Position numbers and translations under genes: made by a program. Under the pieces are notes generated by a model. The model did not search any database and was not told where the DNA came from. It saw only the letters and a list, made by a program, of their open reading frames with translations. This document shows, piece by piece, positions 29,714 through 37,411 of a DNA stretch of 64,000 bases (position 1 is its first letter; every line of letters begins with the position of its first letter). The DNA is from a virus, in IMG/VR virus record IMGVR_UViG_3300030104_004631, positions 24,153 through 88,152 of that record, one strand, 5' to 3'.

Positions 29714-30400
29714 ATGGCTGAAGGTTTTAAGTCTGATATTCCACCCGCAATTAATCAAACCGCTAAGAAATACATTAGAGGTATGATGAAGGGTAAAAAA
29801 CGTTGGTCTAAGTTATATGGCACACGTGATAAGGAAGTCATGCATAAGACTGCGAATAAAATGGCACTTAAAGATAATCTGAAAGTTATGTATTACAAAG
29901 ATTTCATCAACTTGGTTGAAGGCAATCCTACTACAAGGTTGCTTTCAAAAGCAAAATCTAAAACTACTGGAAATATTTCTGCAGATCGGGGAACCGATGA
30001 GAAGAAAAATAGATCGAGTAGAAAAAACCTTGAGAAAGATCTCAAGAAAAAAGGTATTGGTTACAAGAAAGGAGTCGGAGAATATAAATATTCATCAGGT
30101 GAAGGCACTGGACGTGAAGTCTCATACCAAACCTCTCCAGGTAAGGGAATGAGTAAGCGTCGCTTTGGTAAAGTTATGCGACGATTGGGTCGCAAACATG
30201 GACAGGAATCAGTAATCACAAAGAAAGCAGGTAAATCTGCTAAACTGCATGATACTGAATCAAAGAAACCCTCTAAGTCTATAAGTTTAGGAAAGGCAAA
30301 ACCAGGAAAAAATCCTTCTGGACAGGGAGAAACTTCTGGAACAAAAGTTAGAAAAGGAAAACTAGGTAAAACCAACAAACCATCATACCATTATGGATAA
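29714..30400 (+). CDS. Hypothetical strongly basic protein
   Basis: 228 residues with very high Lys/Arg content, especially after residue 85. The N-terminal ~80 residues look folded ('YIRGMMKGKKRWSKLYGTRD'); the rest is Gly/Lys/Ser rich and probably disordered. It overlaps the following, also basic, gene by 8 nt. DNA binding inside the head or during packaging is plausible from charge and position but is inference. Confidence 0.65.
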   Translation: MAEGFKSDIPPAINQTAKKYIRGMMKGKKRWSKLYGTRDKEVMHKTANKMALKDNLKVMYYKDFINLVEGNPTTRLLSKAKSKTTGNISADRGTDEKKNRSSRKNLEKDLKKKGIGYKKGVGEYKYSSGEGTGREVSYQTSPGKGMSKRRFGKVMRRLGRKHGQESVITKKAGKSAKLHDTESKKPSKSISLGKAKPGKNPSGQGETSGTKVRKGKLGKTNKPSYHYG

Positions 30401-32285
30401 CATGAAAGCAACTATCAATGAAAGGGGTGACCATTGGCATCCCGATCCTGAGAAGGATAAGAAGTTGGGTGGTCCTGGTGCTAATCAGCGTGCTCGTGAA
30501 GATCGTGCTGATGCTGCTAAACCAAAGTCTGATCCTAAGAAGTTGAGGAAGGGTGAATCATATATGGATTATGCTAAACGTCATGGACACAAGTCACCTA
30601 CTAAGAAAAAATCTCTCTTGGGTCGTTTAGGTTTGAGGAAAGAAGCGTATAGAGTGCTTGCTAAGGACAAAGGTGAAGAAGGTAAACCATCTCAGTTCTC
30701 ATATAAGGATGAGAAGGATGCTAAGAAATTTGCTGATGGTATTAATAAGAAAGGTGGTAAGGCAACTGTGACTAAAGAACATCATACAAAAGATAAAGAT
30801 GGTAAAGTAATAGAGCATGAGGATGGAACACCTAGTTCAGTAGAAGAAGAAATTAAGATGACTAGGAAAGCATATTCAAAAATCCATAAAGACTTTAGAA
30901 GTGACATGAAAAATCCTAGAACTACAAAGTATGTGCCAGGTAAAGGTACAGTATCAATGCCTGTTAAGTTTGTGGAAGAAGGAAAAGGTTATCAACCAGA
31001 AATCGAACATAGTAAAATGGGTGATGCTAAAAAGAAAGCAGAGAAGAAAAGGAAAGAAGCAGAAAAGAGTTTACCACCACATCTAAAATTGGATACCATG
31101 AGAAAAGCATTTGCACACACTAACGAAAGTATTGATCTAACTGAAGAGTGGGTTGATGCTAGTATAGAAGTATCAGCAGATTACTTTTTTGCAGAAGGAA
31201 TCAATGAAGATGGTCTTGATCAGATCATTGATGAAGTTGGACTAGAAGATTTTGTAGATTTTGTTATTGATCCTATTGAAGAACTTAATGAAGAAAGGGC
31301 AGCAAGAAAGGCATCTGCTAAAGCACCTTCATATGAAAAGGTAAAGGCAAAGGTTGATGCTGGTGATGCAGCAAGAAAGAAAGCAGGTAAAGGTGAGTAT
31401 GCTGATACTGCTGCTGCTAAACGTAACTATGGTGATGAAGAAGCACCAGAAGGTAAAACTGCTAAGAAAAAAGCAGTTGCCAAGGTTACTGTAAGGAAAC
31501 CTAAAGCAGCACCTAAGAAGAAAGCAGCAACTAAAGCAAAGGTAGAGAAGGCAGTTAAGACTGCTAAGAAAACTCAACCAGCAAAACCAACATCAAAGAA
31601 AGGTTTGTTTGGTAAGGTGGGTGATGCTGTTAAGAAAGGTATGGAAAGACATAACAAAGCAAGAGCAGCAGGTAAAGAACCAGAGAAGCGTGTAAAGGAA
31701 TTCGCAAAAGGATTTAAGAAAGGTGTTAAGGATACAGTTAAGTTTGCTGGTAAGGTTAAGAAAGCAGTAACTACTGAGGAAAGAGTAGCTGAAGGACTAA
31801 AGAAAGCAAGAAAGAATGTGGGAGCATCTACTTGTTGGGATGGTTACAAAGCTCAAGGAACTAAAAAGAAAGGTGGTAAGGAAGTTCCTAACTGCGTGAA
31901 GGAAGAAGAACAAGAACTCAAAGAGTACTCACCAAATGTAAGCTACCAAGCAAAAGGTGGTAAGAAGTCTGGTAAATTAGGCAAGTCTTCTGTTTACAGT
32001 CTTAGGGGAGATGATGAAAGTAAAAAAGATTTTAGGAAGTCTCACGTTAAAGATGTGAAAGATGGTTATGTTGGTAAAGGACACAAACCTACACCAGGTA
32101 AGTTTAAGAAAGAAGAAGCATTAGTTGTTGATGAAGGTATCGGTGATATGGCAATTAAAGCAATTGAAAAAACTAATCCTCCACATATCAGTAAGCGTTC
32201 TGACATGATGCGTAAAATTAAGTTGAATCAACTTAAGAGTTACTTGAAGAAACAGGACGAGAAAAAGAAAAAAGCAGCATCATAG
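30393..32285 (+). CDS. Lysine-rich protein with histone H1-like segment
   Basis: 630 residues. Residues about 300-470 are Lys/Ala/Pro rich ('KKKAVAKVTVRKPKAAPKKK'), like histone H1 tails and bacterial Hc1/AlgP-type proteins. Other parts alternate basic and acidic blocks. A 'STCWDGYKAQGTKKKGG...EVPNCV' element near residue 480 has the only Cys residues. An alternative start is the ATG at 30402. It lies between the two terminase genes. A DNA-condensing internal head protein is a reasonable guess, and 'LTEE' and 'FVEEG'-type sites could be gp21 protease targets; neither is proven. Confidence 0.65.
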   Translation: MDNMKATINERGDHWHPDPEKDKKLGGPGANQRAREDRADAAKPKSDPKKLRKGESYMDYAKRHGHKSPTKKKSLLGRLGLRKEAYRVLAKDKGEEGKPSQFSYKDEKDAKKFADGINKKGGKATVTKEHHTKDKDGKVIEHEDGTPSSVEEEIKMTRKAYSKIHKDFRSDMKNPRTTKYVPGKGTVSMPVKFVEEGKGYQPEIEHSKMGDAKKKAEKKRKEAEKSLPPHLKLDTMRKAFAHTNESIDLTEEWVDASIEVSADYFFAEGINEDGLDQIIDEVGLEDFVDFVIDPIEELNEERAARKASAKAPSYEKVKAKVDAGDAARKKAGKGEYADTAAAKRNYGDEEAPEGKTAKKKAVAKVTVRKPKAAPKKKAATKAKVEKAVKTAKKTQPAKPTSKKGLFGKVGDAVKKGMERHNKARAAGKEPEKRVKEFAKGFKKGVKDTVKFAGKVKKAVTTEERVAEGLKKARKNVGASTCWDGYKAQGTKKKGGKEVPNCVKEEEQELKEYSPNVSYQAKGGKKSGKLGKSSVYSLRGDDESKKDFRKSHVKDVKDGYVGKGHKPTPGKFKKEEALVVDEGIGDMAIKAIEKTNPPHISKRSDMMRKIKLNQLKSYLKKQDEKKKKAAS

Positions 32286-32296
32286 ATCGATAAACG

Positions 32297-32304
32297 TATA
32301 AATA
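32297..32304 (+). promoter_or_regulatory. Late promoter box TATAAATA
   Basis: TATAAATA lies 12 nt after the stop of the Lys-rich protein and 71 nt before the ATG at 32375. The leader between them contains 'AGGGAGG'. Confidence 0.55.
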
Positions 32305-32374
32305 CTTCTACTCAAATCAACAACTTGCTGTGATATTAGGCAGGGAGGTTTGGGAGAAGCATTTTAAAACTTAA

Positions 32375-32536
32375 ATGACAGACGGATCTATAGAGTCTGA
32401 TCTCAAGAAAGTCCAACAGAAGTTGAAAGATATTGAAAAGAAACAAGAGATAATGAATAAATTATATCAGTTGGATATTGAGAGAAAGAAGCAGATGGGA
32501 GAACGCCCATCTACACATCTCCATGAGATGACTTGA
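32375..32536 (+). CDS. Hypothetical 53-residue coiled-coil protein
   Basis: Short frame from the ATG at 32375 to the TGA at 32536. Residues 9-42 ('DLKKVQQKLKDIEKKQEIMN') are charged with heptad Leu/Ile, consistent with a coiled coil. A late promoter box lies upstream and an extended -10 promoter directly downstream. No family recognised. Confidence 0.5.
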   Translation: MTDGSIESDLKKVQQKLKDIEKKQEIMNKLYQLDIERKKQMGERPSTHLHEMT

Positions 32537-32542
32537 CAAGGT

Positions 32543-32551
32543 TGATATAAT
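32543..32551 (+). promoter_or_regulatory. Extended -10 promoter TGATATAAT
   Basis: TGA-TATAAT lies 25 nt before the ATG at 32576. No good -35 occurs at 16-18 bp; a TTGACA nearby is only 7 bp away. The TGn extension could compensate. Confidence 0.5.
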
Positions 32552-32575
32552 AGATATAGAAACAGACTGAGAGGT

Positions 32576-32893
32576 ATGACAGAAGAAGCGATTAAAAAAC
32601 TCTGCTATACCAAAGCAGAAATAGATGCAATGATTGCTGAAGCCGTTGAAGAGGCACGGAGAATTGATGAAGCATCTATGGCAAAGCATAACCGAGAAGC
32701 AACTATCATTAGTATGATACTTGGTTTTACTGCACTTGCATTGTTTGTTGATGGTCTTCTTAGGATACTAGGAATCATTCCACCGTTCATGCACCTTGAT
32801 GTCAACATCATTGATAAGATTACAGACAGAGTTGAGACTGATGTTATAGATAAGATTAGACAAGTTCCAATCAAGAAATTACTTAATCGATGA
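32576..32893 (+). CDS. Small single-pass inner-membrane protein
   Basis: 105 residues. Residues 1-42 are charged and helical; residues about 44-70 form one hydrophobic segment ('ATIISMILGFTALALFVDGL'); the C-terminus is a short charged helix. It overlaps the following lipoprotein gene by 4 nt (ATGA), so the two products are probably made in a fixed ratio. Adjacent overlapping membrane protein/lipoprotein genes recall spanin pairs, but here the long soluble part precedes the membrane segment, unlike a classical i-spanin. Confidence 0.7.
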   Translation: MTEEAIKKLCYTKAEIDAMIAEAVEEARRIDEASMAKHNREATIISMILGFTALALFVDGLLRILGIIPPFMHLDVNIIDKITDRVETDVIDKIRQVPIKKLLNR

Positions 32894-33096
32894 AAAAACT
32901 ATTGCTCCTTACACCCCTTCTCTTAATGGGGTGTGGACTAGGAATGAATAATGGAGGTGGAGGCAGTGGATATGGTCTAGATGCATACTCCTTCATGAAT
33001 ACAGGTAGTGCAGACTCATACACTTGCGAAGAAGCAGGTGAAAATGCAGCAGCATACTATGCTACTGGTGAACATCCTAACTTAGCAGATTGTTAA
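32890..33096 (+). CDS. Predicted lipoprotein
   Basis: 68 residues. The N-terminus 'MKKLLLLTPLLLMGCG' is a short type II signal with lipobox LLMGC, and Cys15 would be lipidated. The mature part is a Gly-rich linker followed by ~35 residues with two more Cys ('YTCEEAGENAAAYYATGEHP'). The start overlaps the upstream membrane protein gene (ATGA), and the stop TAA shares its last A with the purM start. Outer-membrane attachment is predicted from the lipobox; a role in lysis (o-spanin) is only one possibility. Confidence 0.75.
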   Translation: MKKLLLLTPLLLMGCGLGMNNGGGGSGYGLDAYSFMNTGSADSYTCEEAGENAAAYYATGEHPNLADC

Positions 33097-33995
33097 TGAA
33101 ATATAATGTAGATATTGATGCAGGTAATGCTTTCGTTGAAAGATTAAAAACAAAAGCCCCTTACATTGGTGGATTTAATGGTATGATAAAGGTTCCTGTA
33201 GGATATGAGGAACCTCTTTTAGTATCTGGTGCTGATGGTGTTGGCACTAAAATTAATATTTGTAAGATATCAAGAGACTGGAAAACTATAGGTATTGACC
33301 TTGTTGCCATGTGTGTCAACGATGTTATTACATGTGGTGCTAGACCATTATACTTTCTAGATTATATTTCTACTGGTAAGTTAACTCCTATTGTGGATGA
33401 TATAATAGAAGGTATTCTTAAGGGATGTAATATAGCAGCTATAGATCTTTTAGGTGGAGAGACTGCTGAACATCCTAGACATGCACCTCCAAAAGCATAT
33501 GGTGATGATATCGATCTTGCTGGTTTTTGTACTGGTATTATTGATAAGGGTGAAGTTATAGATGGTAAACTTATTAAAAAAGGAGATAAAATTATTGGTT
33601 TACCTAGTAGTGGTATTCATAGTAATGGATATAGTTTAATTAATGAAATGTTATGGAGACATAAGATATCATGGGCAGATACTCCTGAGTTACTTACTCC
33701 CACTACAATCTATGCAAGACAAGTAGAAATATTATTACAAGAGTATCCTATAGTAGGTATGGCACATATCACTGGTGGTGGACTAGAAGAAAATGTATCT
33801 AGGGTTATTCCTAAAGGATTAAAAGCACATATAGATTGGACTTCTTGGGAAAGACCAGAGATCTTTAATAAGATAAAACAAGCAGGTGAAATAGAAGAGG
33901 AAGAAATGAGAAGAGTATTCAATTGTGGTATTGGTTATGCTATAATAGTTCCACCTGATATTGATTATGGTCTTCAAATAGGAGAGATAGTGTGA
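33096..33995 (+). CDS. purM: Phosphoribosylformylglycinamidine cyclo-ligase PurM
   Basis: 299 residues against about 345 in bacteria. It performs the fifth step of purine synthesis (FGAM to AIR with ATP). Visible motifs are 'VDIDAGNAFV', 'LLVSGADGVGTKI' (ATP/substrate loop), 'GIDLVAMCVNDVITCGARPL', 'LLGGETAEHP', 'GLPSSGIHSNGYSLI' and 'HITGGGLEENVSRVIP'. It lacks the usual N-terminal 'SYKDAG' stretch and ends right after 'IGEIV'. The ATG at 33096 is preferred over an upstream TTG because the protein then begins MKYNVDIDAGN. It is one of three nucleotide synthesis genes in the window (with purN and pyrE), a known cyanophage way of feeding DNA synthesis. Confidence 0.92.
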   Translation: MKYNVDIDAGNAFVERLKTKAPYIGGFNGMIKVPVGYEEPLLVSGADGVGTKINICKISRDWKTIGIDLVAMCVNDVITCGARPLYFLDYISTGKLTPIVDDIIEGILKGCNIAAIDLLGGETAEHPRHAPPKAYGDDIDLAGFCTGIIDKGEVIDGKLIKKGDKIIGLPSSGIHSNGYSLINEMLWRHKISWADTPELLTPTTIYARQVEILLQEYPIVGMAHITGGGLEENVSRVIPKGLKAHIDWTSWERPEIFNKIKQAGEIEEEEMRRVFNCGIGYAIIVPPDIDYGLQIGEIV

Positions 33996-34026
33996 ACAAA
34001 TATATAAAGTATGGAAAGTATTTAAA

Positions 34027-35157
34027 ATGAAAAAACTAGCAATTGTTGGAGCTGGTAATGCTGGATGTATATCAGCATTACATTTTAAACAACATGAACC
34101 AGATTTAGAAATTGATTTATATCATGACTCTGATCATCATCCTATTGAAAGAGTAGGACAAGGGACGACTATCCCTGTAGCAAAATTATTATCTCAGTCT
34201 TTAGACTGTACTTGGTATGATAATCCTATTGAAGCCACGTTGAAGGCAGGAATTTTATATAGGAATTGGGGAAAAATACATGATTGCCCTACCGAGCGTA
34301 GGCATGATGCATTCTTTCATGATTTCTACACTATGGATCAAGTAAGTATGCATTACACACCAAAAAAATTAAGTGATGCTGTTTTATCTAGTAAGAAATT
34401 TAATGTTATAGAAAAAGAAATAAACGATCCCGAAGCAGAAATTGATTCTGATTTTATTATTGATTGTAGAGGTAAAAAATCTAGGGACAAAGAGAATCAA
34501 ACCTATTTGTATAATCCCATCGATTCTGTTTTACTTGGAAGTGTTACAGATGATTGTAATGTTAATATTCTTAACTACACTGATAAGATCCAAATGCAAT
34601 TTACTGAGGCATGTGCAACGCCTAACGGTTGGACTTTTATCGTTCCCACTCAGAATAAAATAAGCCTTGGTTATCTTTATAATTCAACTATAACTACTAA
34701 AGAAGAAGCAACAAGAGACTTTAAAGATCGTTTTGGTGTAGAAGAAGTAGAACATGCAATGAAGTTTGATAACTACTGTTCTCTTAAACCATTTGTCGGT
34801 GAACGTACATTATTGAATGGTAATCAATGTGCATTTATTGAACCTTTAGAAGCTACTGCAACAGGGTTATATCTTTGGATTGCAAGGGTTGGTTATGATC
34901 GCTTTATTAATAAGAGACCTACTGATGAGTGTATAGAACTTATTCATAGAGAAGTTGATTCAATTGCCAATTTTGTTCTCTGGCATTATAAAACAGGTTC
35001 ACCATTTGATAGTCGATTCTGGGATTACTGTACTACTATTCCTTTTACACCAATTCAAGAACCTATTGGTGATGAAAGGTATGGGCAATGGGGTAGAAAA
35101 TCTTTTGATAATTGGAGATATAACACTGGTGGAGAGATAATAGAAAATGCATCCTAA
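34027..35157 (+). CDS. prnA: FAD-dependent tryptophan-halogenase-like protein
   Basis: 376 residues, shorter than bacterial tryptophan halogenases (~500-540). It has an N-terminal Rossmann FAD motif 'IVGAGNAGC' (residues 6-14), a 'GQGTTIPV' segment equivalent to the halogenase GxGxxTxP region, and 'LKAGILYRNW' whose Lys73 aligns by eye with the catalytic Lys of PrnA. In place of WxWxIP it has 'GWTFIVP' at 201-207. 'FVGERTLLNGNQCAFIEPLEATA' resembles the second FAD motif. The substrate is unknown. Such genes occur in several cyanophages. It is preceded by an extended -10-like TGCTATAAT inside purM (33938-33946). Confidence 0.8.
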   Translation: MKKLAIVGAGNAGCISALHFKQHEPDLEIDLYHDSDHHPIERVGQGTTIPVAKLLSQSLDCTWYDNPIEATLKAGILYRNWGKIHDCPTERRHDAFFHDFYTMDQVSMHYTPKKLSDAVLSSKKFNVIEKEINDPEAEIDSDFIIDCRGKKSRDKENQTYLYNPIDSVLLGSVTDDCNVNILNYTDKIQMQFTEACATPNGWTFIVPTQNKISLGYLYNSTITTKEEATRDFKDRFGVEEVEHAMKFDNYCSLKPFVGERTLLNGNQCAFIEPLEATATGLYLWIARVGYDRFINKRPTDECIELIHREVDSIANFVLWHYKTGSPFDSRFWDYCTTIPFTPIQEPIGDERYGQWGRKSFDNWRYNTGGEIIENAS

Positions 35158-35443
35158 AGGTTACACTCAGGAGATGATCAAGGAAATGCTAGGCACTGCT
35201 TGGTTGGATAAAGATAATATACCTGAGTCTGGTAATCAGATTAGAAGAAGAAAGGGTAATGAGATGAGAGCAGGGTTGAGACCTTATCCCAAGTACCCAT
35301 CAAAGGAGTCAAGGATAGCAGACACTTCAGGTAAGTTTGATGAGAATGGACAATATGTTTACCCTGAAGGTAGTGGATTTAATTGGATGGAAAAGATCGA
35401 TCCTAATTCTCCTTGGAATTGTACAGGTGGTAAAGTGTCGTAG
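35147..35443 (+). CDS. Hypothetical protein
   Basis: 98 residues, starting 11 nt inside the end of the halogenase gene. It is hydrophilic and basic in the middle, with Tyr/Pro/Gly-rich segments ('RPYPKYPSKESR', 'GQYVYPEGSGFNWMEK'). There are no membrane segments. No family recognised; it is probably co-translated with the halogenase gene. Confidence 0.6.
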   Translation: MHPKGYTQEMIKEMLGTAWLDKDNIPESGNQIRRRKGNEMRAGLRPYPKYPSKESRIADTSGKFDENGQYVYPEGSGFNWMEKIDPNSPWNCTGGKVS

Positions 35444-35456
35444 AATACACACACAA

Positions 35457-35489
35457 TTGCGTAATAATACTTACGTGCTATAATAAATA
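35457..35489 (+). promoter_or_regulatory. Dual promoter: TTGCGT-N16-TGCTATAAT overlapping late box AATAAATA
   Basis: TTGCGT (35457-35462), 16 nt spacer, TATAAT (35479-35484) with TGC extension; AATAAATA overlaps at 35482-35489. It lies 24 nt before the ATG at 35513. This could serve both host-sigma and gp55-dependent transcription. Confidence 0.6.
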
Positions 35490-35512
35490 CTAATAGTTGG
35501 GATTGAAAAATC

Positions 35513-35716
35513 ATGCCCCTTTCACACTATACCATAGGGTATCACGATGCAGAACAGCATCATCACGAAATATGCGAGTACGCTACACACTCGTATGAAG
35601 CAATTAAAGACGCAATAGAGGATGTTCCGTTTCTACGGGAGCATCCTTCTTTTGTTGATAGATGTACTAATGAATCAGGATTAGACTGGTTACGTTCACA
35701 AGGATCAATGGTATGA
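35513..35716 (+). CDS. Conserved hypothetical 67-residue protein
   Basis: His-rich N-terminus ('YTIGYHDAEQHHHEICEYAT') and a mostly acidic remainder ('IKDAIEDVPFLREHP'). No signal or membrane segment. It is the first gene after the dual promoter and overlaps the next gene by 4 nt. I recall small cyanophage proteins of this style but no function. Confidence 0.6.
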   Translation: MPLSHYTIGYHDAEQHHHEICEYATHSYEAIKDAIEDVPFLREHPSFVDRCTNESGLDWLRSQGSMV

Positions 35717-35826
35717 CTTCTATTACTAAAAATAAGCATGAGATCATGTGGTGGATGAGTAGACTCACCATCATGGGTGTCTCTTTATCACTGGCAATAA
35801 CACTCGCTTCAACTGCTTGGGTCTAA
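35713..35826 (+). CDS. Tiny membrane peptide (37 residues)
   Basis: Starts in an ATGA overlap with the previous gene. Residues 18-37 form one hydrophobic helix ('LTIMGVSLSLAITLASTAWV') up to the stop, with a basic/aromatic N-terminus. The product may insert in the inner membrane. Evidence is the overlap and hydrophobicity only. Confidence 0.5.
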   Translation: MTSITKNKHEIMWWMSRLTIMGVSLSLAITLASTAWV

Positions 35827-35827
35827 A

Positions 35828-36001
35828 ATGGTTGTTTGGGGTGTGATCTGGATGGTTGCAATCCTTCTCATAATAGTAAGTTGGTATATTTACTATATAC
35901 TTCGTATGTCTTATGCGGAGATGAATGATGGGCAGGATGACACCCCCAAGTCGGAAGAGTTGTTACAACTTCCGAGTGATAAAGATAGTCAAGGTGCTTG
36001 A
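35828..36001 (+). CDS. Small N-terminal-anchored membrane protein (57 residues)
   Basis: ATG 2 nt after the previous stop. Residues 2-25 are hydrophobic ('VVWGVIWMVAILLIIVSWYI'); the rest is acidic and soluble. It overlaps the following nuclease gene by 77 nt in another frame, which is more than usual here, so either this gene or the nuclease start may be misplaced. Function unknown. Confidence 0.45.
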   Translation: MVVWGVIWMVAILLIIVSWYIYYILRMSYAEMNDGQDDTPKSEELLQLPSDKDSQGA

Positions 36002-36392
36002 TGGTGACACTATTGATGTTACTATCGATCTCGGTTTTGATCTATACAAGAAAGAAAGAGTTAGAATTGCAGGAGTTGATACGCCAGAGAAGAGAACAAG
36101 AGATCTTGAAGAGAAAGCATTGGGAATAGATGCTACTAACTGGTTGAAAGAAAAACTTACTGAGACTATTAAAGGTGATGAGGAACTCACTATTAGAACT
36201 GAACTTAAGGGTGGCGTTGGGAAGTATGGTAGGCTTCTTGGTTGGCTCTACGTTGGCGAATCTAATATTTCACTAAATGAACTTATGATTGAGGAAGGTT
36301 ATGCTTGGGAATATGATGGCGGCACTAAACAGAAGAATTTTGAGGAGCTACGTGAAATTAGGAGACACTTTGGGACTCTGGTCGAGTCTTGA
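35925..36392 (+). CDS. Staphylococcal-nuclease-like endonuclease
   Basis: 155 residues. SNase-fold motifs: 'VLDGDTIDVTIDLGF', 'RVRIAGVDTPEKR' (active-site Arg, Asp, Thr, Glu region), 'GKYGRLLGWLYV' (second catalytic Arg) and 'EEGYAWEYDGG'. It would cleave DNA or RNA with Ca2+, perhaps aiding host genome degradation. No signal peptide is visible, so it should act in the cytoplasm. Several in-frame ATGs (35925, 35928, 35937) are possible starts; the first conserved residue is well downstream of all. Confidence 0.85.
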   Translation: MMGRMTPPSRKSCYNFRVIKIVKVLDGDTIDVTIDLGFDLYKKERVRIAGVDTPEKRTRDLEEKALGIDATNWLKEKLTETIKGDEELTIRTELKGGVGKYGRLLGWLYVGESNISLNELMIEEGYAWEYDGGTKQKNFEELREIRRHFGTLVES

Positions 36393-36401
36393 TCAAGTAA
36401 C

Positions 36402-36409
36402 CCTAAATA
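36402..36409 (+). promoter_or_regulatory. Late promoter-like box CCTAAATA
   Basis: CCTAAATA lies 9 nt after the nuclease stop. An AAGGAG follows it but is poorly spaced from any ATG. It could drive the two hypothetical genes and gp17. Confidence 0.45.
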
Positions 36410-36472
36410 CAAAAGGAGTGACCACCAGACGTTTATATGCTGAGTGGACTATCCCAATTGAAGAATATGAAA

Positions 36473-36745
36473 ATGAATAAAATGCGAGAACAACTTATTA
36501 GAGCACTACTAGCACATGCACAAGGAGATATCCAAAAGCATGTAGCAAATGTAGAAGTCTACCTCACTAACCCTGCAGGTATTGGAGAACATTCTGATAT
36601 CACAGAAGCAATTGAAACTGAATTAAATATCATTGCTAAGTATCAGGATCAAGTAGATGTGATAAACAAATATTTCAAACAAAAGAATTCTCCTGCTACA
36701 CCAGATTACTCTCAATACAAATCTCAAGAATACAGACCAGAATAA
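36473..36745 (+). CDS. Conserved hypothetical helical protein
   Basis: 90 residues from the ATG at 36473 ('MNKMREQLIRALLAHAQGDI'); other in-frame starts are at 36437, 36467 and 36482, and none has a convincing ribosome binding site. Mostly helical ('KHVANVEVYLTNPAGIGEHS', then 'AIETELNIIAKYQDQVDVIN'). The next gene begins directly after its stop. I recall proteins starting this way in cyanophages, function unknown. Confidence 0.6.
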   Translation: MNKMREQLIRALLAHAQGDIQKHVANVEVYLTNPAGIGEHSDITEAIETELNIIAKYQDQVDVINKYFKQKNSPATPDYSQYKSQEYRPE

Positions 36746-37411
36746 ATGAGGACGACAATTCATTATGTTAACGCTCAACATAAGAGATTTGATGATTCGT
36801 TAGTGCGACAAAGTGATTTAGATGATGATCGTTTTGTCTATAGTCAATGTCCAGTTTATAATCATAAATCTAATAGAGTTTTTATAGGAACTTCTCCTAT
36901 TGATTTTGAACTTGAAATAGATAGAACTCAGAATATTATTAGATGTTCTGATGATACTTTGATAGAGGGTGATGATGAACACTTCAACTCACCACGACCA
37001 GTTGTTCAATTAACGTTTCCAAGATTTTTATTTTGGACACACGATGATGATGTTTGGTTGGAATTTAATGATCATCCAATGACATCATTAAGGAATAATT
37101 TTATTGCTCTAGGTGGGTGGTTTAATTTATCTAATTGGTCAAGAAATTCGAGTCTGGCTATTACTCTTGTTGATGAGAGAAAACCTGTTATAATAAAGAA
37201 AGGGGATCCTCTTTTTAGAGTGTCGTTTTATCCTTCTGATTTAAATAAGCAAATTAATTTATCACAAGAAAAAGATCCAACTAAAATAGATTATGCTTGG
37301 GATGAATATATAAAGAAACAACATATAGGTCAACAAGATAAAACTTGGAAACCTAAATTATTTTCAGAAACTGGTGAAAGTAAATGTCCTTTTAGTTTTT
37401 TATTTAAATGA
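36746..37411 (+). CDS. Hypothetical protein upstream of terminase
   Basis: 221 residues, rich in Trp, Phe and Asp ('FPRFLFWTHDDDVWLEFNDH', 'WFNLSNWSRNSS'), apparently globular and beta-rich, with a Lys-rich tail ending 'KCPFSFLFK'. No catalytic motif recognised. The start abuts the previous stop and the end overlaps gp17 by 4 nt, so it is translated with the terminase gene. Confidence 0.6.
   Translation: MRTTIHYVNAQHKRFDDSLVRQSDLDDDRFVYSQCPVYNHKSNRVFIGTSPIDFELEIDRTQNIIRCSDDTLIEGDDEHFNSPRPVVQLTFPRFLFWTHDDDVWLEFNDHPMTSLRNNFIALGGWFNLSNWSRNSSLAITLVDERKPVIIKKGDPLFRVSFYPSDLNKQINLSQEKDPTKIDYAWDEYIKKQHIGQQDKTWKPKLFSETGESKCPFSFLFK

Noticed and set aside
33090-33098. TTG at 33090 as the purM start
   Set aside because: It lies inside the lipoprotein gene; the ATG at 33096 gives the expected N-terminus and a tight stop-start overlap.
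33398-33406. TGATATAAT inside purM as a promoter
   Set aside because: No gene start follows within several hundred bases; taken as a chance match and used as a caution for the motif.
35828-36001. Treating the 77-nt overlap with the nuclease as a frameshifted fusion
   Set aside because: Both frames have their own starts, and the nuclease motifs begin well after the overlap, so no fusion is needed.
36289-36480. Short frame overlapping the nuclease end
   Set aside because: Mostly inside the nuclease gene, no ribosome binding site at its start, no recognisable domain.
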